From assembly GCA_963801715.1 (NCBI GenBank), contig CAWDGB010000001.1, positions 62,001 through 126,000 of the forward strand: a DNA stretch of 64,000 nucleotides, in the 5' to 3' direction. Below, in pieces: positions 54,565-62,842 of this stretch. The position numbers were made by a program, and so were the translations under genes. The first letter of the stretch is position 1. The number at the start of each line of letters is the position of its first letter. The DNA comes from CAVVJA01 sp963801715. Its GTDB lineage: Bacteria; Actinomycetota; Actinomycetes; Mycobacteriales; Jatrophihabitantaceae. Below the pieces are notes generated by a model. The model was given only the letters and a program-made list of their open reading frames with translations, made no database searches and was not told the origin of the DNA.

Positions 54565-55080
54565 ATGGCGGACACGGGGGCACATCGCAGGGAGATTTCG
54601 CACCGATGGCGTTGGCTGGCGGGATTGCTGTTAGCGATTCCGCTCGCGGGTTTTGGTATTGGGATGCAGCCCGCCGCGGCGGCCAATGTGGTCAACTACA
54701 CAGTCCATGTCCCGGTCAGCACGCCGGTCAATCCCTGTTCGCCCGGTGATATTCTTAATCTGAGCGGAGACATCCACATCGTCCTAACCTCGACTGACGA
54801 CGGCAACGGCGGCTTCCACGTTGTGAATCAACTGAACAGTAACCTCAAGGGCATTAGTCTCGTCACTCGCGTGAATTACGTAAGCAATGAAAACCAAAGC
54901 GATGACGCATACGCGAGACCACCTTTTCCTGTGATACATACCCACACATACGACTGGGTCTTAGTCAGCCAGGCGAATACGCCCAACTACGTCATGCACA
55001 TGACGATGCACGAGACCATCACCGCGAACGGCGTTCCCACCGCCACAGTTGACAACTTCAAGGCGGACTGCCAGGGCTGA
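54565..55080 (+). CDS. Secreted protein of unknown function
   Basis: A 171-aa protein with a Sec signal peptide (RWRWLAGLLLAIPLAGFGIGMQ, cleavage after PAAAA) and a mature beta-rich domain with Cys near VNPCSPGDILNLSGDIHIVLTST and a C-terminal DNFKADCQG, a probable disulfide. The ATG at 54565 follows an AAGGAGTG site. It precedes a Tat-exported protein gene by 138 bp on the same strand. Base composition is lower in GC than the neighbourhood. Confidence 0.65.
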   Translation: MADTGAHRREISHRWRWLAGLLLAIPLAGFGIGMQPAAAANVVNYTVHVPVSTPVNPCSPGDILNLSGDIHIVLTSTDDGNGGFHVVNQLNSNLKGISLVTRVNYVSNENQSDDAYARPPFPVIHTHTYDWVLVSQANTPNYVMHMTMHETITANGVPTATVDNFKADCQG

Positions 55081-55218
55081 CTTTCACAGCCGATCGCCCA
55101 CTCGGGCAGCGATTTGCCATCCAGGCGCACTGCCTGGCCTGGCAGGGCAGTGCGAGTGATAAAGTCCGCCGGTTTGCGCCGATATGCGCAGTTGAGCTTT
55201 CACAGAACGGGGCGAAAG

Positions 55219-56709
55219 ATGTCGATACACAAAGAGGGTTTCACGCGGCGGAGCTTCCTTAAGCGGGCTGGTGCCGTGTCACTCGGAACTATCGCGGCTC
55301 GCGGCGTATACGACCTGCTCGACGAGATCACCGGGACTCCGGCACGGGCCGCCGCCGCTGGCGCCACGGTGCGCCGCCGGCAGGAGCAGTATCTGGTGGA
55401 CAGCGTCGAGGTGATCCTCGATAACGGAGTCGCATGCGCCATCCCGCCCCTGTACAACGACGTATTTACTGCAAAGCTGTCCAGCAAGACGACATGGAAC
55501 GCAAGCGCCCTCAAGAGCGCACAAAATCGGCTGGAGAACGCGCTTGCGACCGTGGAGAAGCCCTACCCGTCCACGGCGGCGGGGCTCACGATGGTGATCG
55601 GGTGGGGGCTGCCCTACTTCAGCAACTTCGTGCCCTCGATCGCGGCGACGAAGCTGCCCGTGGATCTGGCTCTTTCGAAGCAGTCCGGGACGACCCAGTA
55701 CGCGGTACTGGACGCGATCAAGTTTCCCAGCGATCCGGCTACGGTGCTTCTCGAAGACAACCACGTGATGTTCAAGATGCGCAGCGACTCGTCGCAGATC
55801 CTCCATAGCGTGGAGCGCGCGCTGTTCGACGATCCGAACAGCAACGCCTTCATCGGCGACCTCTTCGACCTGACCAGCAAGCGGATGGGATTCCTGGGCC
55901 GAGGGTTCGGCACGCCGAGCATCGGCAAGCGACTAGCGATCGCTGCTGAGGTGCCCGGAGCAGACCAGATCCCAGACCGAGCTCAGCTGATGCTGGGGTT
56001 CACCAGCACACAGACCGGTGCGCTCGGGCCGGACAACATTCCCAGCTTCGAGACCCTGCCTGGTGTGACGAACCAGTTCCCCAGCGGCTACTTTGCTAGC
56101 GGCTGTGCCATGCACTTGTCGCATCTTTATGAGGATCTGGACCTCTGGTACAACAGCATGGATTACCCGAGCCGGGTCAAGCGGATGTTCTCGCCGGAAG
56201 CCAGCGTCCCGAACGATGCAACGACGGTTACCCTGCCGAACGGGCCAACGGAGGTTGTGACCAAGACGAGCCTGCTCCAGGAGGCGAACGCCCGTCTTGT
56301 AGGCCACAATTCCCCGCTGCAGCAGGCCACACGACTGGGCACGGACGTCACCGACAACTACGGTCGGCTACGCAAGAAAGGCACGGCCGTGCCGCTGCGT
56401 GAGGACTTCAACACCATCGATAATCCGTTTGCATGGACCGCCAACCCGGACCGTGACGGCTACGACCCGCTCCACGGGGCGGCCGGCTTGCACTTCGTTG
56501 CCTTTGTTCCTGCCAGCAGCAAGTTCCATGCCGCCCGCAAGGCCATGGACGGCGTCCTGCCCGACGGTACAAATCTGCGACAGCCGCCATACAATCTCAC
56601 CGACGCGGAAATCGGCATCAACGCCGCTATCCGCACCTCACACCGGCAGAACTACCTCATCCCACCCCGCGCCCACCGCTCCTTCCCGCTCGTCGAAGTG
56701 ATGAAGTGA
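55219..56709 (+). CDS. Tat-exported Dyp-type-peroxidase-like protein (DUF7405-like)
   Basis: A 496-aa protein with a twin-arginine signal (TRRSFLKRAGAVSLGTIAA). The mature part has LTMVIGWGLPYFSNFVP, LGFTSTQTGALGP, GLHFVAFVPASSKFHAARKAMDG and a C-terminal HRQNYLIPPRAHRSFPL, a pattern of Dyp-superfamily Tat substrates. The canonical GxxDG haem motif is not evident, so peroxidase activity is uncertain. The ATG at 55219 has a GGGGCGAAAG leader; the frame is open to 55114. It may form an operon with the secreted protein upstream. Confidence 0.62.
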   Translation: MSIHKEGFTRRSFLKRAGAVSLGTIAARGVYDLLDEITGTPARAAAAGATVRRRQEQYLVDSVEVILDNGVACAIPPLYNDVFTAKLSSKTTWNASALKSAQNRLENALATVEKPYPSTAAGLTMVIGWGLPYFSNFVPSIAATKLPVDLALSKQSGTTQYAVLDAIKFPSDPATVLLEDNHVMFKMRSDSSQILHSVERALFDDPNSNAFIGDLFDLTSKRMGFLGRGFGTPSIGKRLAIAAEVPGADQIPDRAQLMLGFTSTQTGALGPDNIPSFETLPGVTNQFPSGYFASGCAMHLSHLYEDLDLWYNSMDYPSRVKRMFSPEASVPNDATTVTLPNGPTEVVTKTSLLQEANARLVGHNSPLQQATRLGTDVTDNYGRLRKKGTAVPLREDFNTIDNPFAWTANPDRDGYDPLHGAAGLHFVAFVPASSKFHAARKAMDGVLPDGTNLRQPPYNLTDAEIGINAAIRTSHRQNYLIPPRAHRSFPLVEVMK

Positions 56710-57252
56710 CCCAACGAACGCCCCAGCGAGGTGGGGCCGATCGGCATACTCGCTGGATTGCCGTGCACTCGTTGAGGTAGCTTCAGCGCTGCCCGCCGTA
56801 CGTTGACCGATAAGAGCAAACGTTACATAGAATCGTGACACTGTGGTGCCCAGAAAACCGCACCGGGCAACCATTATCGCACTGTCACTCTGGACGCTCG
56901 TTCATCGAGACAGGCGGTCGAGCGCTACCCGTCACGGCCGTACTGGCACGGCCTCCCGATGCGCGTGCACCGAGGCAGCGAGGACGCCTGGCCGTATATT
57001 CATAGACCGCGCGGAAGCGGGGAATTCATAGATAGATAGGGTCCGCTCTCGCAGGTTGGTAGCACGGTTGGTAGCGAACGCTTCGTCCATGGCCGCGTTG
57101 GTAGCACGGGTTGGTAGCACCCTGCTCGGTTGGTAGCACACGCTGTCGGTTGGCGTGTCGGCCCTTTGGATAACGCCTAGATTCCCAGAACACGCGGGCT
57201 GAAAATATTCGCAGAGTGGGTCTGGCCACCCGAGACAAAGGTGCGTTCCAGC
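56710..57252. other. Intergenic region with a cluster of short direct repeats
   Basis: No gene is supported. Positions 57054-57139 hold five copies of a GGTTGGTAGCAC motif (see the repeat entry). The rest has no recognisable frame. Confidence 0.6.
57054..57139. repeat. Five irregularly spaced copies of GGTTGGTAGCAC
   Basis: Copies of the GTTGGTAGC core start at 57055, 57067, 57097, 57110 and 57129; four end in AC and one in G. Spacing is 12, 30, 13 and 19 bp. The repeats all face the same way, unlike a simple palindromic operator. They lie ~110 bp beyond the 3' end of the gene at 57253-57975. Confidence 0.65.
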
Positions 57253-57975
57253 TCAGCGAGCCGGGAGCAGGTGCTCGGAGTCTAAGATCTCGACGACCGG
57301 CGGTACCGGCTTGCTGAAGTCGATCTCCGGCGGGAACAGCGTGGCGAGCTGGCTCTTAAACCAGGTGTTATAGGGCGTGGTTGAAGCCGCGAACTTGCGG
57401 TTGGCCTCCACCGGATCGTCGGCCTCGATGTACACGTTGAAGACAGGACCGGCGGGCGTGTACTGCAGTGTGACGACTTCGACGCAGCTCGGCAGCGCGC
57501 GCCGGTCTGCGGTCAACTCGTCGCGACGGGTGACGAACGCCTCGCGCGCGAAGGCGCGACCCACCTCCTCCTTGCCGGGGATGACCGGAACGGTGAACGC
57601 GAAGCCCCTCTTGCGCTCGGTGACGGCGGGATCACTCCACTCACCGATGACCTCCGGCGCGGGGCCGGGCGGCGGCGTGGTGAGGTCGACGCCGTGGATA
57701 TCTTTGACCTTGCGCACGAAGTCCTTGTCGATCGCCAGGTCCGAGGATGCCGGCGCGGCGAGGGTCTCAGCAATCGGCTTCAAGCTCTCGAAGTACGCGA
57801 TGACGAAGTTGCCCGTCGGCGTGTTCATCATGTACGCCCGCTCGAGGGTGATGCCCGCACGCTCCCGGGACGCCCGGTACTCGTCCGGCCGGTCGGTCAG
57901 CATGGTAGCGACCGATCGGACATCGGCCTCGGTCTTCCCGGACAGCACCGGGAACACCAGTGCGGCAATGTTCAT
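57253..57975 (-). CDS. Hypothetical ~240-aa protein, possible dimeric alpha/beta-barrel
   Basis: Starts MNIAALVFPVLSGKTEADVRSVA at the ATG at 57975, preceded by a GACAGGAGG site; the frame is open to 58173 without support. It appears to contain two similar halves: the first has RPDEYRASRERAGITLERAYMMNTPTG, and the second VFNVYIEADDPVEANRKFAAST..YNTWFKSQL. The length and strand order suggest a duplicated ferredoxin-like fold (EthD/NIPSNAP-like), but I cannot assign the family. Confidence 0.6.
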   Translation of the reverse strand: MNIAALVFPVLSGKTEADVRSVATMLTDRPDEYRASRERAGITLERAYMMNTPTGNFVIAYFESLKPIAETLAAPASSDLAIDKDFVRKVKDIHGVDLTTPPPGPAPEVIGEWSDPAVTERKRGFAFTVPVIPGKEEVGRAFAREAFVTRRDELTADRRALPSCVEVVTLQYTPAGPVFNVYIEADDPVEANRKFAASTTPYNTWFKSQLATLFPPEIDFSKPVPPVVEILDSEHLLPAR

Positions 57976-58126
57976 AGGGTGCCTCCTGTCGTTTCCGCCG
58001 AAATGGCGGCGCGGGGGCAACACCTTACCGCGCGCCCGGGGACATACGTGTACCGCTCCCGAGCTCTGACCGAGCGCAAGCCACGTGCTTGCTAGCGCTG
58101 CTTGCTCCCATATCAGGGTGGCGGCA

Positions 58127-58696
58127 TTAGTGGGGTCCGCTGCCGCTATAGACCGGCCGCGCCTCGCCGCCATGGTAGGAGCATGCGCCGCGACGTCCTC
58201 CGGACATGCTGTACTTGCCGTCGGTGCATTCGATCATGTAGCCGCTACCGTTCGTGAAGTTGGCGATACAGGAGAAGTAGCTACGGACGTCGGCCGCCGG
58301 GTTGTAGACGTAGCTGCCCCGGCCGCAGAAGTTGTATCCCCATGGATTCGCCGGCGCGCCGCACGTGCTGAGGACTAGATGGGTGCTCGGCCGTGGCGGA
58401 GGTGTCGTGGCCGGTGGCCGGAGGGCGGTCGTCTGGCCGGCGGCCGTGGGGCAGGGCTGGCGGTCGGGCGGCGGCGATGGGGCAGCGGCTGTTGTCGACC
58501 GACTTAAAGCAGACGGCGTGATCGCCGACGGCGAGGCGGCAGCGCTGCTCGACGACGACGTCAGGCTCCCGACGGCCGTCGAGGTGGTCGTCGTGGACGA
58601 CGAACTACCACATCCGGCGAGCAAACCGACGACGCAGGCCAGCCCGCCAGTGGCAGCACGGAGTAGGACACGCCGATGTCGGCCGGACCACGTCAT
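58127..58696 (-). CDS. Lipoprotein with DUF3761-like C-terminus
   Basis: Starts at the ATG at 58696. A signal peptide ends in a lipobox LLAGC, followed by Ser/Thr- and Pro-rich linkers. The C-terminal domain has CGAPANPWGYNFCGRG, YFSCIANFTNGSGYMIECTDG and YSMSGGRRGACSYHGG, with six cysteines and the S-GG-x-CS-HGG pattern of DUF3761. Probably a surface-anchored protein of unknown function. Confidence 0.68.
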   Translation of the reverse strand: MTWSGRHRRVLLRAATGGLACVVGLLAGCGSSSSTTTTSTAVGSLTSSSSSAAASPSAITPSALSRSTTAAAPSPPPDRQPCPTAAGQTTALRPPATTPPPRPSTHLVLSTCGAPANPWGYNFCGRGSYVYNPAADVRSYFSCIANFTNGSGYMIECTDGKYSMSGGRRGACSYHGGEARPVYSGSGPH

Positions 58697-58950
58697 GACT
58701 ACCCCCCACCGACTGCCCCTCACTCACGGCGCGCCGAGGCGGTCGTCAACACATGCGGGACGCGCTGATGACGAGAGAACGATAGCGGGTCGGTTCGGCC
58801 AGGATGAGACGACTGTTCTCCGTTTGCCCGCATTAGACACGGGCCAACGGGCACGTCGTCAGGACATCATCGTCGGACCGGCTGCCAGCGCCAACCACCG
58901 GCAAGACATCAGAATCGGCTACGGCAATGCGGCGGTGATGCCCGCGTCTC

Positions 58951-59225
58951 TCACGCTAGAGCCTTGAGCCGATCAATCAGGTCGACCCTCGGCGGGATCC
59001 GGAACTCCGCGGCCAGGCTGTCGTACAACTCCAGGTCGTTGCAGAGCAGGTCGCGCAACTCACTGTCGAGCCGCTCAGCCTCCCGCTCAACTCGCGGGCG
59101 CGGTCCAGATCATCACGACGCCGCCACGGGGAACGCGCGTCCATGTAGGCGGACTCGGCGTTCCGTCGGGCCTTCGCCAGCTGCTGGCCATCCACTCGGC
59201 GTCGCGCACCCGCTGCACGCCGCGC
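58951..59225 (-). pseudogene. Small hypothetical gene, probably frameshifted
   Basis: On the minus strand, AESAYMDARSPWRRRDDLDRARELS is followed after a one-base shift near 59085-59095 by EAERLDSELRDLLCNDLELY and RIPPRVDLIDRLKALA ending at 58951. The joined sequence is an amphipathic helical protein of ~85 residues of unknown family. The start is not resolved. Confidence 0.35.
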
Positions 59226-59239
59226 GCCGTCGGGGATTG

Positions 59240-59313
59240 TGGGGCGGGTGGGACTCGAACCCACGACCCAGGGATTATGAGTCCCCTGCTCTAACCGGCT
59301 GAGCTACCGCCCC
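59240..59313 (-). tRNA. tRNA with CAU anticodon (Met, or Ile after lysidine modification)
   Basis: A full cloverleaf: acceptor stem GGGGCGG/CCGCCCC, D arm GCTCAGCCGGTTAGAGC, anticodon loop CTCATAA and T arm GTGGGTTCGAGTCCCAC. The 3' CCA is not encoded. A CAU anticodon outside the initiator (the acceptor starts with a paired G-C) means elongator Met or Ile2, which identity elements alone do not settle here. Confidence 0.92.
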
Positions 59314-60102
59314 GTCAAGCGCCCCGACGTCCCGTATTCCGTGGCCTCCGCACGACCTAATCCATCATGCCTAGCTGCTAGTTCAGTCCGTTTGACGTTC
59401 CGTGTCACAGGTCTTACAGGACCTCAGTCCCAAACCTCGAAGGCTACAACCGACGACCGTCACCTGCGCAGAGCAGCCCGAACTCATCGCCGGTCGCATC
59501 ACTCATGGTGGCTGGACACGCACCCAGTCGGCGAGGTTTTCGTGGTCATCCCGGCCCCGTTAGCTGCCCAGGTGTCCGCGATTCTCTGAAGGGAGATCAC
59601 CTGCGCGGTAGCCGTGCATGAGACCGTGCAGGAAACGCCTCGGTCGCTCCACCGACCGCGCCGCTGCCTGCATTTCGCGTTCTTGACGTCCGCTGCCGTC
59701 GCAGGTTCCATGCCGAAGCTGCCCGTCCCGACGGACCCAGTAATGCGGCTCTCCGTCTCGATCCCGCTGCGCCTCTCGGAGGCCTGACGCCGAACCCATC
59801 GACACCAGAGGCTCGATCTGGCCGGCAGACCTGCGTCGCTGACATCTCCTATGACACCTATGTCAGGCGGGGCTGGGCAGCTCATCACTGATCCATCGAT
59901 AGTCCAGTGGCGGGGAAGACGGGGTCGCGCCGCCCGACTCCACCAGACCGACGTGCGCAGCGAAGGTGGACTGGGCGCCGCCGAATGCAGCGCAGAGTAC
60001 TCTTCTTCGTCGTTGTAGTTCTCTGGCAGCGAATCACTTCTCTGCATGAAGGACAGTTACTGAACCAAGGAAGCCCAACCAGGCCTCCCTGACTCGACCG
60101 AG
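59314..60102. other. Gene-poor region upstream of the CAU tRNA
   Basis: No gene can be supported. A short minus-strand fragment near 59510-59560 reads DDHENLADWVRVQPP before a stop and could be the end of a lost gene. Other frames are short and of low quality. Confidence 0.5.
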
Positions 60103-61074
60103 GTGTCCGTGTTACTTAACGAGGCGGAGCCGTTACCCTATTGTGCTTATCCTGCATACCCAGATATTGCCGATCACGGAATACAAACCCTCCCCTCCAC
60201 CCTGCCGCTTGTCGACTTTGGCCCTGCCCAGCGACATCGCAGCAATCGGTACGGTGCCGTTCCGGCGGCAGAACTGCCTCCGGCTCATGTGCTGGATATG
60301 GCACGCGTCGTAGGCACTTCGTTCGCCCGCCGAGAGCCGATGGCTCGTCATCTGCATCCCCCGAGTGTCCCGCCCACCGGCCTCACGCAAGCCCGACACG
60401 TCGATCCGTTCGGCGCTGACTTCTTTGGCCCATGGACCCGTGAAACACTGTTGTACTGGTTCATCCGCCTCTTCGTATTGACTGATCCCACCGCCCCACA
60501 CTCCGCAATCAGCATCAACGAGGAGGTACTGGCCCAATCCATTGCCTTCGTAGACCATGACGGCCACGTCGTCGGCGGAGCATTCAACGAGACAATGCCC
60601 CCCTTCGATGAAATCCCTATCCTACGGGTAGACGACCCGTTCCTCGGGTCGGTCCTGAACTTCACGGGGCCCATACTCGCGCTGCTCGGTGCCCAAGATT
60701 CCGAAGCCCTCACAGAGTTGATCGCACGCTATCCGGACTTTCGGGAGGCGTATAAGTCAGGCAAAGTCGGTCACCACTTCATGATCGCTCGATCCGATCA
60801 CCTCGCGAAGGCCGATACATTCGAACTCGTCGCAGCAACAGTCGAGAGATATCAGGCGCTCAGCTACACGTATATGGTCGTCGAGGCCAGCAATCAGTGG
60901 ACCGGTGCGGCCTGCGAGATGCTTTCCGGCGTACGTGTGCACTTTGCTCCGTTCCGGGCTCAGAGGGTTGTTCGCGAAAGCCGCGAGCCACTCGAGGGCA
61001 CCGTGACAAGTTCGGATGGATATCTATCAAATAAGGACAGCGGATGCATGTTCTATGTGATTCGCCTTAAGTGA
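60103..61074 (+). CDS. Orphan 323-aa conserved protein, unknown function
   Basis: A soluble protein from a GTG at 60103. Notable segments: LDMARVVGTSFARREPMARHL, GPWTRETLLYWFIRLFVLTD, GGAFNETMP, HHFMIARSDHLAKADTFELVAATVERYQALSYTYMVVEASNQWTGAACEML and KDSGCMFYVIRL. The second half looks like an acyltransferase (GNAT-like) fold, but the CoA-binding motif is not clear. GC is lower and codon use more relaxed than in the FAS or hyp genes, which suggests later acquisition. It stands alone between a tRNA and IS110 elements. Confidence 0.6.
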   Translation: MSVLLNEAEPLPYCAYPAYPDIADHGIQTLPSTLPLVDFGPAQRHRSNRYGAVPAAELPPAHVLDMARVVGTSFARREPMARHLHPPSVPPTGLTQARHVDPFGADFFGPWTRETLLYWFIRLFVLTDPTAPHSAISINEEVLAQSIAFVDHDGHVVGGAFNETMPPFDEIPILRVDDPFLGSVLNFTGPILALLGAQDSEALTELIARYPDFREAYKSGKVGHHFMIARSDHLAKADTFELVAATVERYQALSYTYMVVEASNQWTGAACEMLSGVRVHFAPFRAQRVVRESREPLEGTVTSSDGYLSNKDSGCMFYVIRLK

Positions 61075-61318
61075 TAGAGAATCGGCAACTTGTTTGACTC
61101 GACGTTGGGAGCCTGGGAGTAGCAGTCTCAGGTGTTGGGCTCGGTGAGTTCGCTCGCGAATCGGCTGCCGTCGTCGTCTAGTGCGTTCTGGCTCACGAAC
61201 GGCCTGCGGCTTGCCGGGTCCGCCCGCGGGGTTGTGGCTCTTGAGAGGTCTGCGTCGCCGGTAGTTGCATTGCCCTCCTCGCCACGAAGTTGTCCCGTTC
61301 GAACTAGGAGGCGGTGTG
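61075..61318. other. Non-coding left end of decayed IS110; possible bridge-RNA region
   Basis: A 244-bp gene-free segment just upstream of the IS110 recombinase start. In IS110-type elements the segment 5' of the recombinase encodes the bridge RNA. I cannot fold it reliably here, so this is a positional inference. Confidence 0.35.
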
Positions 61319-62350
61319 ATGGGCGACGATGTGATGATCAGCGTCGATCCGCACAAGGCAAGTAACACGCTGGCAGTGATGGACCCAGTCACCAAGACGG
61401 TGATTGCCCGGCAACGGTTTGCGAACACTGCTGTCGGGTATCGCCGGCTACGGGAGTTCGCCGGCGGCTGGAGCGCATCGGCGCTGGGCGGTGGAGGGTT
61501 GCCATGGCGCGGGCCGAGCGTTGGCGCAGCGGCTGATCGGTGATGGCGAGGTGGTGCTCGACGTGCCGGCGAAGCTGGCCGCTCGCGTTCGGGTGTACTC
61601 GCAGGGGCATGGCCGCAAGACCGACGCCGATGACGCGGTCTCGATCGGTCTGGCTGCGCTGAACAGCACGCGCGTTGCGGTGGTGCGCCGTGATGACACG
61701 CTGGTCAGCTTGCGGCTGCTGTGCGATCGCCGCGACGAGTTGGGCGCGTTGCGCACGCAGGCGGTGTGCCGGTTGCATCGGCTGTTGTGCGAGCTCACTC
61801 CGGGCGGGACCCATCGTGGGCTTCGGGCGTCGCGTGCCGAGCAGTTGCTGGCCAAGCTGCGTCCGGTTGATCCGGTCGATGTGGTGCGCTGCCAGCTGGC
61901 CCATCAGCACCTGGACGATATTCGGGCGTTGGACGCGAAGATGAAAGCGGTCCGCGCGCAGATCGTCGCCCTGGTCGACGCCACCGGGACCCGGCTCACC
62001 GAGCTGTATGGCATCGGGCCGATCATTGCCGGGCGGATCCTGGCCGAGGTCGAGACGGATCGACCGGTTCCCGTCGACGGCATCATTTCGCGTCCTACAA
62101 CGGCACCGCACCCATCGACGTCTCCTCCGGTGAGCAGGTCCGGCATCGGCTCTCCCGCGCCGGGAACCGGCGGCTCAACCACGCGCTGCACATGATGGCG
62201 GTGACACAGATCCGCCAACCAGACACGATTGGCCGCCGCTACTACGAACGCAAACGGCTCGAGGGCAAGACACCGAAAGAGGCGACTGCGCTGCCTGAAG
62301 CGGCGGCTGTCCGATGTCGTGTACTGGCAGCTGGTCGCCGACCGGCGCGC
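61319..62350 (+). pseudogene. IS110-family transposase, several frameshifts
   Basis: The start MGDDVMISVDPHKASNTLAV carries the first catalytic Asp. After a shift near 61475 the next frame gives RRWAVEGCHGAGRALAQRL, VRVYSQGHGRKTDADDAVSIGLAAL and ELYGIGPIIAGRILAEV. A gap and shift near 62085 lead to FASYNGTAPID, SRAGNRRLNHALHMMAVTQ and TIGRRYYERKR; a third near 62285 leads to LKRRLSDVVYWQLV. All domains of a DEDD recombinase are recognisable but not in one frame, so it is dead. Confidence 0.8.
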
Positions 62351-62362
62351 GACAATCGCCGC

Positions 62363-62584
62363 GTGCGGATCAGCTACGACGCCGACGCGGACGCGGTCTA
62401 CATCCACCTCGGCCGCGACCCCGGCGCCGCGCATCGCACCACCACGCAGGCCGCCACACCCGACGGTGTCGACGGGTTCGTCGCACTCGACTGGGAAGAC
62501 GGCCGGATCGTCGGCATCGAAATCCTCGACGCCAGCAGCCGGCTCACCCAAGACATCCTCGACGAGGCGGACATACGCAGCTGA
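62363..62584 (+). CDS. DUF2283 family small protein
   Basis: A 73-aa protein starting at the GTG at 62363 (VRISYDADADAVYIHLGRD), with VALDWEDGRIVGIEILDASSRL in the second half, the typical DUF2283 beta-meander. Function unknown. It overlaps the tail of the decayed IS110 gene on the same strand and has no separate promoter in view, which suggests that it travels with, or was captured by, the element. Confidence 0.7.
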   Translation: MRISYDADADAVYIHLGRDPGAAHRTTTQAATPDGVDGFVALDWEDGRIVGIEILDASSRLTQDILDEADIRS

Positions 62585-62649
62585 GCGACCCGCAGCCAAG
62601 GACCAACTCCGCCGCTGTTCCCGACCGCCGCCCAACCTCGGCGCCCGCA

Positions 62650-62703
62650 GCCGGGGTCAAGGCTGGCGCAGCCACCCGACCGGGCTACGGCCTTGACCCC
62701 GGC
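62650..62703. other. Long stem-loop between DUF2283 and the intact IS110
   Basis: Perfect 14-bp arms, GCCGGGGTCAAGGC (62650-62663) and its complement (62690-62703), enclose a 26-nt loop that itself contains short inverted repeats. It lies in the 258-bp non-coding leader of the intact IS110 recombinase. It could be part of a bridge RNA, an element terminus or a terminator. Confidence 0.6.
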
Positions 62704-62842
62704 GAGGACGACGACACAATCCCGCCGCGGGAACAGCCGCACCTAAACACTTGATGTGATGAAGGAGCGGTGCCTCTGCTCCTTGGTGGTCGCCGCGGCG
62801 GACTCTCGAGGTGTTCACCTGAGCATGCCGAGGGAGGCCGAG

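Noticed and set aside
59499..60047. A 182-codon minus-strand frame as a gene
   Set aside because: Composition is random-like (many Trp, Ser, Arg and Cys) with no hydrophobic core pattern and no ribosome-binding site.
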